From contig CANRPU010000002.1 of NCBI GenBank assembly GCA_947632555.1, positions 1-64,000 of the forward strand: a stretch of DNA of 64,000 nucleotides, given 5' to 3'. The notes below the pieces were generated by a model. It searched no databases, was not told the DNA's origin, and saw only the letters and a list, made by a program, of their open reading frames with translations. A program made the translations under genes and the position numbers. This stretch comes from an uncultured Lachnospiraceae bacterium (GTDB lineage: Bacteria > Bacillota > Clostridia > Lachnospirales > Lachnospiraceae). Numbering within the stretch: position 1 is the first letter of the stretch; every line of letters starts with the position of its first letter. Positions 17,398-27,982 of the stretch are shown piece by piece.

Positions 17398-20300
17398 TTA
17401 TACGTTTTTGGCGGCGGTGGAAAGCATCAGCTTGATCCGGTTTAACTGATTGACTTCACTGGCGCCCGGATCGTAGTCGATGGCTACGATATTGGAAGAA
17501 GGATACTGTCTGCGCAGTTCTTTGATAACGCCTTTTCCCACCACATGGTTGGGCAGACAGCCGAAGGGCTGGCAGCAGACGATATTGGGTACGCCGCTGT
17601 GTATCAGTTCCACCATCTCGCCGGTCAGGAACCAGCCTTCGCCGGTCTGGTTGCCTATGGATACAATGGGCTCGGCATATGTTACCAGCTCCCTGATATG
17701 GGCGGGCGGGGTAAAATGCCGGCTCTTTTTTAATGCTTTCGCGGCCGCGCCCCGCAGCCTTTCTATGGCCCAGATGCCAAGGGAAGCGATGCGGGCGGTT
17801 TTTTTGCTCATCCCCAGTTCGTCGGCCTTGTAGATCTGATTGTAGAAGCAGTAGAGCATAAAGTCCATCAGGTCCGGCATGACTGCTTCCGCGCCCTCCG
17901 ATTCCAGCAGATCTACCAGGTGGTTGTTGCCGGCGGGAGAGAATTTTACCAGAATCTCGCCCACGATCCCCACTCTGGGTTTCTTCAGGTCTTCTTCGAT
18001 GGGAACGGCATCGAAATCTTGTATGATCTTCCGGCAGAGCTTATTAAAGGTAAAGAAGTTCAGATGCCTGCCGGAAACAAATTCCTGTACGGTCTTCAGC
18101 CATTTTTGATGTACGGCTTCCACACTGCCCGCCACCTTCTCATAAGGGCGCATACGGTAGATACAGCGCATGAAAATGTCACCGAATACGGCTCCGTAGG
18201 CCGCCCGCAGGATCAGGCCCGCGTTTAAGTGGAACCCGGGGTTGCTCTCTATGCCCGCCAGATTTAAGGAAATGACGGGGATCTGCGCCATGCCCGCTTT
18301 TTCCAGAGCCCGGCGGATAAAACCGATGTAATTGGTAGCGCGGCAGCCGCCTCCGGTCTGGGACATTACGATGGCGGTGCGGTTCAGGTCATATTTGCCG
18401 GAAAGCAGCGCTTCCATCAGCTGTCCCACCACCAGCAGAGAGGGGTAGCAGGCGTCGTTGTTCACGTATTTCAGACCCACGTCCACGGAATGCTTGTTGT
18501 CATTGCTCAGTACCTCAAAATGATAGCCGCAGGCGTTGAAAGCCGGCTCCAGGATCTCAAAGTGTATGGGGGACATCTGCGGGCAGAGGATAGTATAATC
18601 CTGCCGCATCTCTTCGGTAAAGCTGACTTTGTGGATGGCGGAAGAGCGGATAGTCCGCTGTTTGTTCTGCTTCTCCCTGACGCGCAGCGCCGATAACAGG
18701 GAACGGATACGGATACGGGCCGCTCCCAGGTTGTTGACCTCGTCTATCTTCAGACAGGTGTAGATCTTGTCGGAACCGGAGAGGATATCGTTCACCTGAT
18801 CCGTGGTAACCGCATCCAGACCGCAGCCGAAGGAATTTAACTGGATCAGATCCAGGTCATCCACCGTTTTGACATAGCTGGCGGCGGCATAGAGCCTGGA
18901 ATGGTACATCCACTGGTCGGACACGATCAGGGGACGCTCCGGATGTCCCAGATGGGAAACGGAATCCTCCGTCAGGACCGCGAGGCCGTAGGACGTGATC
19001 AGCTCGGGGATGCCGTGGTTGATCTCCGGATCCACATGGTAGGGGCGTCCTGCCAGTACAATGCCGCGTTTCCCGTTTTCCCGCATCCAGCGCAGGGTTT
19101 CTTCGCCCTTCTGCCGGACATCTTCCCGCGCGGCGGCCTGTTCCGCCCACGCGGCGGAAACGGCGGCTTTGATCTCCTCTGCCGGCAGCTCCTTAAATTC
19201 TTTGACCAGAGCGGCAGAAACGGTTTCTTCGCTCTGGAAGGACATAAAGGGATTGCGGAAGAGGACTTCCCCACGCCCGATCTCTTCCACGTTGTTCTTG
19301 ATGTTTTCGGAATAGGAAGTAACGATGGGACAGTTGTAGTGGTTGTTGGCGCCTTCCACCTCATCCCGCTCATAAAACAGCGCCGGATAGAAAATAAAAG
19401 GCACCTTCTGCCGGATCAGCCAGGTCACGTGGCCGTGGGCCAGCTTGGCCGGATAACATTCGGATTCGCTGGGAATGGATTCGATGCCCAGTTCATATAT
19501 CTTCCGGTTGGAAAGGGGAGAAAGCACTACCTGATATCCCAGTCTGGTAAAGAAAGTAAACCAGAACGGATAATTTTCATACATGTTCAAAACTCTGGGA
19601 ATGCCCACCGGACCTCTGGGCGCCTGATCGGGCGGGAGAGGCTCATAGGAAAAAAGTCTTTTTAATTTGTAATCGAAAAGATTGGGTACGCCGTTTTCGT
19701 TCTTGGCTTTTCCCAGTCCTCTTTCACACCGGTTGCCGGAAATGTACTGGCGGCCGCCGGAAAAACGATTGATGGTAAGGCGGCAGCTGTTGGTACAGCC
19801 TTTGCATTTGGCCATGCTGGTTTCAAACTGCAGTTCGCAGATCTTACGGAAGGAGAGCATAGTGCTTTCCTGACCGTCTTCGCAGCGTTCCCTGGCGATC
19901 AGGGCCGCGCCGAAAGCGCCCATGATGCCGGCAATATCCGGTCTGACGGCTTCACAGCCCGCGATCTTTTCAAAACTGCGCAGAACGGCGTTGTTGTAGA
20001 AGGTGCCGCCCTGTACCACAATGTTTTTGCCAAGCTCCGAGGCATCGGAAACTTTAATGACTTTAAACAGGGCGTTTTTGATAACGGAATAAGCCAGTCC
20101 GGCGGAAATATCCGCTACGGACGCGCCTTCCTTCTGGGCCTGTTTGACTTTTGAGTTCATGAATACGGTGCAGCGGGTACCCAGGTCGATGGGATGGGGA
20201 GCGAAGAGGGCCGCGTCCGCGAAATCCTCCACGGAATAGTTTAAGGATTTGGCGAAGGTTTCGATAAAGGAGCCGCAGCCGGAAGAGCAGGCTTCGTTTA

Positions 20301-21615
20301 ACTGTACGCTGTCCACCGTATGGTTTTTGATCTTGATGCACTTCATGTCCTGCCCGCCGATATCCAGAATACAGTCTACGGAAGGATCGAAGAAAGCGGC
20401 GGCGTAGTAGTGCGCTACCGTTTCCACTTCACCGTCATCCAGAAGAAAGGCGGCCTTCATCAGCGCTTCCCCGTAACCGGTGGAGCAGGCGCGTGCGATC
20501 TTTACCCCTTCAGGCAGAAGAGAATAGATTTCCTTCAGGGAGCGGATGGCGGTCTTTAAAGGACTGCCGTCGTTGCTGCTGTAAAAGGAATACAGCAGGG
20601 AGCCGTCCTCCGCCACCAGCGCGATCTTGGTGGTGGTGGAACCGGCGTCAATGCCCAGATAGGCATTGCCGCGATAGGACGCCAGTTCGGAAGTCCTGAC
20701 ACGATGTCCGGCGTGGCGCTCTTTGAAGGCCTCGTAAGCGGCCTCATTCTCAAAAAGAGGCTCCATCCGTTCCACTTCAAATTCCATTTTAATATCGGAG
20801 GAAAGTTTGGCTGTCATTTCCTCCATGGTGTAGGAAATTTCTTCTTTCGCGTTTAAAGCGGAACCGATTGCCGCAAAAAGGTGGGAGTTATCCGTATCTA
20901 TAATATGTTCCTCATCCAGTTTCAGGGTGCGCACGAAAGCGGCCTTGAGTTCGGAAAGAAAGTGCAGCGGGCCGCCTAAGAACGCGACATGGCCCCGGAT
21001 GGGCTTGCCGCAGGCCAGTCCGCTGATGGTCTGGTTGACCACCGCCTGAAAGATGGAAGCGGCCAGGTCCTCTTTTGTGGCTCCCTCATTGATAAGGGGC
21101 TGGATATCCGTTTTCGCGAACACGCCGCAGCGGGCCGCGATGGTGTATAGAGAACGGTAATTTTTGGCATACTCATTAAGACCGGCGGCATCCGTCTGGA
21201 TCAGGGAAGCCATCTGGTCGATAAAGGAACCTGTACCGCCGGCGCAGATGCCGTTCATACGCTGTTCCACATTGCCGCCCTCAAAGTAGATGATCTTGGC
21301 GTCCTCGCCCCCCAGTTCGATCGCGACGTCGGTCTTGGGCGCGAATTCCTTCAAAGAAGCGGCAACGGCTATGACCTCCTGGGTAAAGGGTACCTGCAGA
21401 TGGTTGGCCAGGGTGAGGCCGCCGGAGCCGGTGATCATGGGATGGACGGTGATGCCGCCCAACCGGGAATAGGCCTTTTGCAGCAGGGAAGACAGAGTTT
21501 CCCTGATGTTGGCGAAATGCCTTTCGTAGTCGGAGAACAATATATGATGCGCCTCGTCCAGAATGGCGATCTTGACTGTAGTGGAGCCAATATCGATACC
21601 GAGAGTATAGGTCAT
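17398..21615 (-). CDS. Fused 2-hydroxyacyl-CoA dehydratase activator/dehydratase-like protein
   Basis: A 1405-residue protein. Two BadF/BcrA/HgdC-type ATPase domains lie in tandem (about 1-260 and 315-585), with [10 protein letters not shown] and [10 protein letters not shown] phosphate loops, and CAGGTGSF / CSSGCGSF plus CGVFAKTD / CTVFMNSK cysteine motifs that hold a shared [4Fe-4S] cluster in activators. A DUF2229 and HgdB-like segment follows (from [17 protein letters not shown]). Activators of this kind drive ATP-dependent electron injection; large fusions of this type occur in many Clostridia without proven substrate. ATG at 21615 is preferred over TTG at 21624. A consensus promoter lies at 21685-21713. 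No hgdA gene is adjacent. Confidence 0.9.
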   Translation of the reverse strand: MTYTLGIDIGSTTVKIAILDEAHHILFSDYERHFANIRETLSSLLQKAYSRLGGITVHPMITGSGGLTLANHLQVPFTQEVIAVAASLKEFAPKTDVAIELGGEDAKIIYFEGGNVEQRMNGICAGGTGSFIDQMASLIQTDAAGLNEYAKNYRSLYTIAARCGVFAKTDIQPLINEGATKEDLAASIFQAVVNQTISGLACGKPIRGHVAFLGGPLHFLSELKAAFVRTLKLDEEHIIDTDNSHLFAAIGSALNAKEEISYTMEEMTAKLSSDIKMEFEVERMEPLFENEAAYEAFKERHAGHRVRTSELASYRGNAYLGIDAGSTTTKIALVAEDGSLLYSFYSSNDGSPLKTAIRSLKEIYSLLPEGVKIARACSTGYGEALMKAAFLLDDGEVETVAHYYAAAFFDPSVDCILDIGGQDMKCIKIKNHTVDSVQLNEACSSGCGSFIETFAKSLNYSVEDFADAALFAPHPIDLGTRCTVFMNSKVKQAQKEGASVADISAGLAYSVIKNALFKVIKVSDASELGKNIVVQGGTFYNNAVLRSFEKIAGCEAVRPDIAGIMGAFGAALIARERCEDGQESTMLSFRKICELQFETSMAKCKGCTNSCRLTINRFSGGRQYISGNRCERGLGKAKNENGVPNLFDYKLKRLFSYEPLPPDQAPRGPVGIPRVLNMYENYPFWFTFFTRLGYQVVLSPLSNRKIYELGIESIPSESECYPAKLAHGHVTWLIRQKVPFIFYPALFYERDEVEGANNHYNCPIVTSYSENIKNNVEEIGRGEVLFRNPFMSFQSEETVSAALVKEFKELPAEEIKAAVSAAWAEQAAAREDVRQKGEETLRWMRENGKRGIVLAGRPYHVDPEINHGIPELITSYGLAVLTEDSVSHLGHPERPLIVSDQWMYHSRLYAAASYVKTVDDLDLIQLNSFGCGLDAVTTDQVNDILSGSDKIYTCLKIDEVNNLGAARIRIRSLLSALRVREKQNKQRTIRSSAIHKVSFTEEMRQDYTILCPQMSPIHFEILEPAFNACGYHFEVLSNDNKHSVDVGLKYVNNDACYPSLLVVGQLMEALLSGKYDLNRTAIVMSQTGGGCRATNYIGFIRRALEKAGMAQIPVISLNLAGIESNPGFHLNAGLILRAAYGAVFGDIFMRCIYRMRPYEKVAGSVEAVHQKWLKTVQEFVSGRHLNFFTFNKLCRKIIQDFDAVPIEEDLKKPRVGIVGEILVKFSPAGNNHLVDLLESEGAEAVMPDLMDFMLYCFYNQIYKADELGMSKKTARIASLGIWAIERLRGAAAKALKKSRHFTPPAHIRELVTYAEPIVSIGNQTGEGWFLTGEMVELIHSGVPNIVCCQPFGCLPNHVVGKGVIKELRRQYPSSNIVAIDYDPGASEVNQLNRIKLMLSTAAKNV

Positions 21616-21684
21616 GGAGATCAAATCCTTTTCATATTGATTGGCGGAACTTCCTCAGTTCCAAGGTAAATCCGCACATTCCAC

Positions 21685-21713
21685 ATTATACGACAGGATC
21701 AGACAAATTGCAA
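21685..21713 (-). promoter_or_regulatory. Promoter of the dehydratase-activator gene
   Basis: On the minus strand TTGCAA (21708-21713), 17 bases, TATAAT (21685-21690). Confidence 0.85.
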
Positions 21714-21797
21714 CGAAGAAGCCCTGGAATCTTTCTGGAAGAATTCATAAATAATTCTAAATTTTATTAAAATTTACAGGAAATAGATGGGATTTGG

Positions 21798-21826
21798 TTT
21801 ACTTTGGAAATTAGGAATGATAAAAT
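21798..21826 (+). promoter_or_regulatory. Promoter of the rhomboid-like operon
   Basis: TTTACT (21798-21803), 17 bases, TAAAAT (21821-21826), with a TGA before the -10 (extended). The 278-base gap between divergent genes holds this and the minus-strand promoter, and nothing else I can see. Confidence 0.6.
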
Positions 21827-21893
21827 ATATGTGCCTGTTTCTTTTTAGATGACGGCTATATGATTTCTGGATTCGGAGGACAAAAAGCGGCTC

Positions 21894-22811
21894 ATGAGTA
21901 AATTTGAAAGAAAATTCGGCAGGTATGCCGTTCGCAATCTTACCACTCTGCTGATCGCCTGTTACGCGGTAGGGTATATCATTCAGATCATTAACAGTAA
22001 TTTCCTGTTTTATCTGACCCTGGATCCCTGGCAGATCCTGCATGGGCAGATATGGAGGCTGGTGACCTGGATCGTGGTGCCTCCTTCCGTGGGCAATCTG
22101 TTCACTACTTTGATCATGCTTTATTTTTACTGGTCCATCGGGACCACGCTGGAACATACCTGGGGCTGCTACCGGTATAATCTGTATATATTTTCAGGAT
22201 TTTTGTTTACCATAGCGGGGAGCTTTCTCGCCATGGGGCTGAGCTTTCTGATCTACGGAAATACCCTGAACCTGAGCGATCCGGAATCCTGCGCGGCCCT
22301 GTTCAGGCTGGGTTCGCTGTTCTTCAGTACAGGTTATGTCAATACTTCCATCTTTTTGGCTTTCGCGGCAACTTTTCCGGATGCGCAGGTGCTGTTGATG
22401 TTCCTGATCCCCATTAAGGTAAAATGGATGGGGATCGTATACGGGGTGCTGATCGTATGGGAGTTTATACAGGGAGCGGCCACCAGTGTCGTGACTTCCG
22501 CCGGAAGCGGTTTCCTTCTGGATATCGGTCTTTTCCCCAGAGTGGCGATCCTGGCTTCTTTCCTTAACTTCGTAGTCTTTTTCCTGACCTCCCGCAGGGT
22601 GCTGCGCAGTCCCAAGCAGATCAGGAGGCAGCAGGAGTTCAGACGGGAAGTCCGGCGCGGCGCCGGCAGTGCCATCACCCGGCATAAATGCGCTGTCTGC
22701 GGACGGACGGAGGAGAGCAATCCGGAACTGGAATTCCGGTTCTGTTCCAAGTGCAACGGCAATTATGAGTATTGCCAGGACCATCTCTTTACGCATACCC
22801 ACGTACAGTAG
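21894..22811 (+). CDS. Rhomboid/Derlin-like membrane protein with C-terminal zinc ribbon
   Basis: A 305-residue protein with about six membrane segments. WQILHGQIWRLVTWIVVPPS and GTTLEHTWGCYRYNLYIFSG resemble the first helices and L1 loop of rhomboids or Derlins, and FPDAQVLLMFLIPIKVKWMG also fits. The catalytic serine motif GxSG is not present (NTSIFLAF in its place) and no histidine stands in the last helix (AGSGFLLDIG), so it is probably not a protease. After a basic segment a zinc-ribbon-like tail follows: CAVC, CSKC, CQDH and HTH (about 262-303). It opens the transcript leading to era and recO. Confidence 0.78.
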   Translation: MSKFERKFGRYAVRNLTTLLIACYAVGYIIQIINSNFLFYLTLDPWQILHGQIWRLVTWIVVPPSVGNLFTTLIMLYFYWSIGTTLEHTWGCYRYNLYIFSGFLFTIAGSFLAMGLSFLIYGNTLNLSDPESCAALFRLGSLFFSTGYVNTSIFLAFAATFPDAQVLLMFLIPIKVKWMGIVYGVLIVWEFIQGAATSVVTSAGSGFLLDIGLFPRVAILASFLNFVVFFLTSRRVLRSPKQIRRQQEFRREVRRGAGSAITRHKCAVCGRTEESNPELEFRFCSKCNGNYEYCQDHLFTHTHVQ

Positions 22812-22829
22812 AAGGAGCGGAGGATCTTT

Positions 22830-23573
22830 ATGGAAAGGGAGCTATTGTTTGCCGACAGGCTGGAACAGCTTAGAAATACGGCAAAGTCGCAGGGAAATCT
22901 GGTGACACAAGCCCAGGTCAGGGAAGCCTTCGCGGAATTCGGGCTGGGGGAAGAACAGCTGGAGCTGGTGTTTGACTATCTGAAAAAGCACAGGATAGGC
23001 GTGGGCACTCCCGTGGATACGGATGAGTATCTGACAGGAGAGGAGAAAAGCTATCTGCAGGTCTATCTGGATGAACTGAAGACGCTGCCGGTATACGGAG
23101 CCGGAGAAAAGGAAGCCGTGATCCTTTCGGCTATGGCGGGAGAGAGCGGCGCGCAGGAAAAACTTTTGACCTGCTATCTGCCCAATGTAGTGGATATCGC
23201 CAAACTTTACGCCGGGCAGGGCGTTTACCTGGAGGACCTGATAGGAGAGGGCAATGTGGCCGCGGCCGCGGGAGTAAAGCTTTTGGGCGCTTTTGAGCAC
23301 GCGGCGGAAGCGGAAGGCGCGCTGGCGAAAATGGTGATGGACGCCATGGAAGAGTACATTGCCGGGAACGCGGAGGAGAGCAAAAAGAGCAGAAGGCTTC
23401 TGGAGAAGGTCAATAAGGTGGCCGATGCGGCAAAGAAACTGGCGGAAGAATACGGAAGAAAAGTAACGGCGGAAGAACTGGCGCGGGAAAGCGGTCTGCC
23501 GCTGAAGACCATACAGGATGCCATGCGCGTGAGCGAAGATAAGATCGAGGATCTGGAGAAAATATCAGGATGA
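22830..23573 (+). CDS. Sigma-70-like protein lacking -10 and -35 recognition regions
   Basis: A 247-residue protein resembling a primary sigma factor that has lost key parts. Seen: a region 1.1-like segment (5-58, LVTQAQVREAFAEFGLGEEQLELVFDYLKKHRIGV), region 1.2 (72-105, KSYLQVYLDELKTLPVYGAGEKE), regions 2.1-2.2 (112-157, LPNVVDIAKLYAGQGVYLEDLIGEGN), then region 3 (187-240, SRRLLEKVNKVAD...KVTAEELARESGL). The segment expected to carry the promoter-melting aromatics and -10 contacts is replaced by Ala/Glu-rich residues 158-185, and region 4 is absent. It might bind core polymerase without reading promoters. Overlaps the next gene by four bases. Confidence 0.8.
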   Translation: MERELLFADRLEQLRNTAKSQGNLVTQAQVREAFAEFGLGEEQLELVFDYLKKHRIGVGTPVDTDEYLTGEEKSYLQVYLDELKTLPVYGAGEKEAVILSAMAGESGAQEKLLTCYLPNVVDIAKLYAGQGVYLEDLIGEGNVAAAAGVKLLGAFEHAAEAEGALAKMVMDAMEEYIAGNAEESKKSRRLLEKVNKVADAAKKLAEEYGRKVTAEELARESGLPLKTIQDAMRVSEDKIEDLEKISG

Positions 23574-23983
23574 CAGAATATCAGGAAAACCGCGATTATA
23601 AATACATTATGCAGGAATTGTCCACGCTCTATATCGGGGCAAGATATACTTATGACGAGCTGATCGAGGCGGAGGAAGTTCCCTTTAAGGTAAAGACGCT
23701 GGTGAATACCTATATCAAACCGGAGCTGCGGGGGGAAGATCTTTCCATAGAGAGTCATTTTTATTATATGGAGGGCAGCGGTTTTGCCTACCAGACCTTC
23801 TTGCAGTTAAAGACCAGGGTACGTTTCAGTATTCTGCGGGATAAGGGCGCAAAGCGGGGAACGTACGTGACAAAGGTTCTGAAACTGCAGGAGTTTGTGA
23901 AAATGCCGGCGGCGGAAAAAGAAAAAAGAGGCGTGCTCATACAGGAGATCGGGATATCCAAGCTGGCGCTGATGATGTTGTAA
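23570..23983 (+). CDS. Hypothetical protein, partner of the sigma-like gene
   Basis: Unrecognised 137-residue protein, start overlapping the preceding stop (ATGA), which implies coupled translation. It is soluble, with an N-terminal helix (DYKYIMQELSTLYIGARYTYDEL), a middle of mixed strands and a basic stretch (RVRFSILRDKGAKRGTYVTK). The coupling suggests that it may work with the sigma-like protein, for example as a partner or anti-factor, but nothing in the sequence proves this. Confidence 0.75.
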   Translation: MTEYQENRDYKYIMQELSTLYIGARYTYDELIEAEEVPFKVKTLVNTYIKPELRGEDLSIESHFYYMEGSGFAYQTFLQLKTRVRFSILRDKGAKRGTYVTKVLKLQEFVKMPAAEKEKRGVLIQEIGISKLALMML

Positions 23984-24004
23984 AGGAAGGATGAAACGAA
24001 CAAT

Positions 24005-26935
24005 ATGAAAATAGAAGAGTTGCGAAGTTATGAGATCATCGAGAAAAGGAGAATAGAGGATCTGCGGTCGGAAAGCTTCCTTCTGCGCCATAAAAAGACC
24101 GGCGCCAGAGTGGCTCTGCTTTCCAATGACGATGAGAACAAGGTATTTTATATCGGGTTCCGCACGCCGCCCTCCGACAGCACCGGTGTGGCCCATATTC
24201 TGGAGCATTCCGTGCTCTGCGGCTCCAGGCGGTTTCCCGTAAAGGATCCTTTTATCGAACTGGCGAAAGGGTCTTTGAATACATTTCTGAACGCCATGAC
24301 TTTTCCGGATAAAACCCTCTATCCGGTGGCAAGCTGCAATGACAAGGACTTCCGGAATCTGATGGAGGTCTATCTGGACGCGGTTTTTTATCCCAATATC
24401 CACAGCGAGGATAAGATATTCAGGCAGGAAGGCTGGCACTATGAACTGGAAGCCAAGGAGAAAGAACTGCGGCTGAACGGCGTGGTCTACAATGAAATGA
24501 AGGGGGCCCTGTCCTCTCCCGACGATATTTTTGAGCAGGAACTGATGGAGTCGCTCTATCCTGATACGACCTATCATTATAATTCCGGCGGGGATCCGGC
24601 GGATATCCCGCGGCTGCGCTATGAGGATTTCGCGGAGTTTCACCGCAAGTATTATCACCCTTCCAACAGCTATATTTACCTGTATGGCAATATGGACATG
24701 GCAGAACAGCTGGATTTTATTGATCGGGAATATCTTTCCGCTTATGAGGAGAGGCAGGTGGATTCCGAGATAAAGGAACAGCCGGCGTTTACGGCGGTCA
24801 GGAGAGTGGTCAGGGAATATCCCATCGGAGAAGAGGAGGACGAGGCCAGGAAAGCGTATCTTTCTTACAACGCGGCTGTGGGGGATACGCTGGATCAAGA
24901 GCTGTATATCGCTTTTCAGGTGCTGGATTACGCTCTCTGCTCCGCTTCGGGAGCCCCTTTGAAACAGGCGCTGGTGGAGCGGGGGATCGGCACCGATATC
25001 AGCAGCGTCTATGAAAACGGGATCAGGCAGCCCTATTTCAGCATCCTGTCCAAGAACGCCGACGCCGGCAGGGAACAGGACTTCCTGGATACCGTAAAGG
25101 AAGTGCTGGAGAAGATCGTAAAAGAAGGATTCGATAAAAAAGCGCTGCTGGCGGCCCTGAACTATTACGAGTTCAAATACAGAGAAGCCAGCTTCGGTTC
25201 CTATCCCAAGGGACTGATGTACGGCCTGCAGATCATGGACAGCTGGCTCTACGACGATACCAAGCCGTTTATCCATGTGGAAGCCAACGACACTTACAGA
25301 AGGCTGCGGGAAAAAGTAGAAAGCGGCTATTTTGAGGGACTGGTGCGGAAGTATCTGCTGGATAATCCCCATAGATCCATCCTGATCCTCCTTCCCCACC
25401 GTGGGCTCGCGGAAGAACGGGACCGGGAACTGGAGAAGAAGCTGGCGGCGTATAAGGCATCCTTAAGTGAGGAGCAGATCGAAGCGCTGGCGGCGGCAAC
25501 CAGGGAACTGGCGGATTACCAGGACGCGCCGGACAGGCCGGAAGATCTGGCGAAGATCCCCATGCTTTCCAGAAAGGATATCAAAAAAGAAGCGGCGGGA
25601 CTGGTGAACGAGCTGCGTATGGTGGAGGATACCAGGCTGCTCTGCCACGATATCTATACCAACGGGATCGGTTACCTGAGGCTGATGTTTGACCTGGAAA
25701 ATGTTCCCGAAAGGCTCTTTCCCTATGTGGGTATCCTGAAGAGTGTACTGGGGCTGCTGAATACCGCGCGTTTTTCTTACGGCGAACTCTTTAACGAGAT
25801 TTTTACGGTTACGGGCGGCATGGAAACGGTGAACAATATCTACGTGGATTACCGGGACAGAAAGAAATGCGCGGTGACGCTGGAGATTAAGATAAAGGCG
25901 TTTGAGGGGAACGTGGAAAAGGCGCTGGAACTGGCAGAGGAGATCCTGCTCACTTCCGACCTGGGGGATCGGAAAAGGCTCAGGGAGATCATCGCGGAAA
26001 GCAAATCCCGTCTGCAGAGCCAGATGCTTTCGGCGTCCCACAGCGTAGCGGTCAGCAGAGCGCTGGCCGGGATCTCGATTCCTTTCGCCTACAATGAGAT
26101 GTTTTCCGGTCTGGACTTTTACAGGCTGACGGAAAAGCTGGAACAGGATTTTGAAACCCTGGGAGAAGAGCTGTCCTCTTCTTTACAGGAACTGGCGGAT
26201 ATCATATTCAGGCCGGAAAATCTGATGGTGGATCTGACGGGCAGCCGGGAACTGGCCGATAAAATGCCGGCCATGCTGAAAAACTTTAAGCTGGCTCTGG
26301 GGAAAAGGAGCGGGAAAGCGCCGCGGGTAGAGAAGTTTATCCCGGTCTTTGAAAAGAAGAAAGAAGCCTATAAGACGCCGGGGCAGGTGCAGTATGTGTG
26401 CCGGGCGGGAAATTTCAGGGAAAGCGGGCTGCCGTATACCGGCGCGCTGAAAGTACTGAAAGTGATGATGAATTATGATTATCTCTGGAACAAAGTGCGG
26501 GTGCACGGTGGCGCGTACGGCTGTTTTACCAGCTTCGGCCGATCCGGGGACAGTTATTTCGTATCCTACCGGGATCCCAATCTGGAAAATACGATCCGGG
26601 TATACGAGCAGGCGCCGGCATATATTGCCGGGTTTGACGGAGATGAAAGGACGCTGACGCAGTTTATCATCGGCGCGGTCAGCGAACTGGATATACCTAT
26701 GACGCCGGAGGCGAAAGGAACGTATTCTCTGGCAGGCTATATGACGGGAATGACGGACGCGGACATACAGAAAGAGAGGGATGAGCTCCTGGGCGTAACC
26801 GCGCGGGAACTGCGGCAGCTGGCGGATTATGTCCGGACATTTCTGGACGAAGAATGTCTGTGCGTGGTGGGAAGCGCGGAAAAGATCAAGGCGGCGGATG
26901 CCTTGTTTGACAGCGTGGAGAATCTGATATCGTAA
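24005..26935 (+). CDS. M16C family zinc metalloprotease (presequence-protease-like)
   Basis: Large insulinase-superfamily peptidase that degrades peptides. The inverted zinc motif HxxEH is HILEH (His64, Glu67, His68), and the distal Glu is expected in NEMKG of NGVVYNEMKGALSSPDD. SVLCGSRRFPVKDPFIEL and LNTFLNAMTFPDKTLYP are PreP/Cym1 signatures. Length 976 with four M16 repeats matches the M16C subfamily. No signal peptide, so it should act in the cytoplasm. ATG at 24005 follows GGAAGGATG, 21 bases after the preceding gene. Confidence 0.93.
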   Translation: MKIEELRSYEIIEKRRIEDLRSESFLLRHKKTGARVALLSNDDENKVFYIGFRTPPSDSTGVAHILEHSVLCGSRRFPVKDPFIELAKGSLNTFLNAMTFPDKTLYPVASCNDKDFRNLMEVYLDAVFYPNIHSEDKIFRQEGWHYELEAKEKELRLNGVVYNEMKGALSSPDDIFEQELMESLYPDTTYHYNSGGDPADIPRLRYEDFAEFHRKYYHPSNSYIYLYGNMDMAEQLDFIDREYLSAYEERQVDSEIKEQPAFTAVRRVVREYPIGEEEDEARKAYLSYNAAVGDTLDQELYIAFQVLDYALCSASGAPLKQALVERGIGTDISSVYENGIRQPYFSILSKNADAGREQDFLDTVKEVLEKIVKEGFDKKALLAALNYYEFKYREASFGSYPKGLMYGLQIMDSWLYDDTKPFIHVEANDTYRRLREKVESGYFEGLVRKYLLDNPHRSILILLPHRGLAEERDRELEKKLAAYKASLSEEQIEALAAATRELADYQDAPDRPEDLAKIPMLSRKDIKKEAAGLVNELRMVEDTRLLCHDIYTNGIGYLRLMFDLENVPERLFPYVGILKSVLGLLNTARFSYGELFNEIFTVTGGMETVNNIYVDYRDRKKCAVTLEIKIKAFEGNVEKALELAEEILLTSDLGDRKRLREIIAESKSRLQSQMLSASHSVAVSRALAGISIPFAYNEMFSGLDFYRLTEKLEQDFETLGEELSSSLQELADIIFRPENLMVDLTGSRELADKMPAMLKNFKLALGKRSGKAPRVEKFIPVFEKKKEAYKTPGQVQYVCRAGNFRESGLPYTGALKVLKVMMNYDYLWNKVRVHGGAYGCFTSFGRSGDSYFVSYRDPNLENTIRVYEQAPAYIAGFDGDERTLTQFIIGAVSELDIPMTPEAKGTYSLAGYMTGMTDADIQKERDELLGVTARELRQLADYVRTFLDEECLCVVGSAEKIKAADALFDSVENLIS

Positions 26936-26952
26936 AACAAAGGAGGATGGGT

Positions 26953-27978
26953 ATGAAAAAGTTATGGAAAAGGCTGTTTATATGCGGAGCGGGACTGACA
27001 CTGCTGCTGACCGGCTGCGGAGATGGCAACAAGGGCTATGACGTTTACGAATCGGCGGAGATCCAGAACAATGCCATCGCGGCGCAACCGGAAATCGACA
27101 CGGGCATGGGCATGTATTATTTCGGAGATGTGGACGATTATGTCGAGGAAACCGAAAAACCGCAGGAGCCGGCGGTGGAAAATTCCGGGCAGGACGCGCG
27201 GGAGGGAAGAAAGCTGATACGGACCGTCAGGCTGAGTGTGGAAACCCTGGAATTTGACAGCCTTCTTTCTTATGTACAGGACAAAACGGCGGAGCTGGGC
27301 GGCTATGTGGAAAATCTGAATGTCTATAACGGCAGCAGTTACGATCCGTACTACTATGATTACCAGGGCGGCGGCTACGGGCAGAAAAGAAACGCCAGTC
27401 TGGTACTGCGGATCCCTAAGGATAAGCTGGACGATTTTTTGACCGAAGTGGATACCAGAGGCAATGTGACGGACCGTTCCGAGCAGGAAGAGGACGTGAC
27501 GCTGGATTACGTGGACCTGGAGAGCCATAAGAAGGTGCTGCTCGCGGAGCAGGAGAGGCTGCTGGAGATGATGGAGCAGGCGCAGACCATGGATGAACTC
27601 ATTACACTGGAATCCCGTCTTTCCGATATCCGTTATCAGATTGAGAGCATGGAGAGCCGCCTGCGGACTTATGACAATCAGATCACGTACGCTACGGTCT
27701 ATCTGGAACTGAATGAAGTGGTGAAACTGACGCCTGTGGAAACGGAAGAACAGACTGTCTGGGAGCGGATGGGAGAAGGCTTTATGGACAGCCTTGCCAA
27801 TATCGGGAATTTTATCCAGGAGTTTTTTGTATACTTCGTCATATCGCTGCCGTATCTGATCATCCTGCTGATCGTGGCGGCGCTCCTGATCTGGTTTGTG
27901 TTCTTCCTGACCAGAAGGGGAGAGAAAAAGGCCGCGGCGAAGCTGCGGGATAAAAAGACGGAGGCGGAAGCCGGGTGA
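26953..27978 (+). CDS. DUF4349 family lipoprotein
   Basis: Envelope protein of 341 residues. A lipobox LLTGC ends the signal peptide (Cys about 23), followed by a disordered acidic part, the DUF4349 domain (RKLIRTVRLSVETLEFDSLLSYV with GGYVENLNVYNG, then a coiled coil HKKVLLAEQERLLEMMEQAQTMDEL), and one C-terminal membrane helix (about 281-310) before a basic tail. The DUF4349 role is not known. ATG at 26953 is chosen over 26947, since AGGAGG lies directly against the upstream ATG but six bases before this one. era follows at 4 bases. Confidence 0.85.
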   Translation: MKKLWKRLFICGAGLTLLLTGCGDGNKGYDVYESAEIQNNAIAAQPEIDTGMGMYYFGDVDDYVEETEKPQEPAVENSGQDAREGRKLIRTVRLSVETLEFDSLLSYVQDKTAELGGYVENLNVYNGSSYDPYYYDYQGGGYGQKRNASLVLRIPKDKLDDFLTEVDTRGNVTDRSEQEEDVTLDYVDLESHKKVLLAEQERLLEMMEQAQTMDELITLESRLSDIRYQIESMESRLRTYDNQITYATVYLELNEVVKLTPVETEEQTVWERMGEGFMDSLANIGNFIQEFFVYFVISLPYLIILLIVAALLIWFVFFLTRRGEKKAAAKLRDKKTEAEAG

Positions 27979-27982
27979 GAAC

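Noticed and set aside
23807-25399. 530-codon open frame on the minus strand opposite the M16C peptidase
   Set aside because: Shadow of a strongly supported gene; no recognisable protein.
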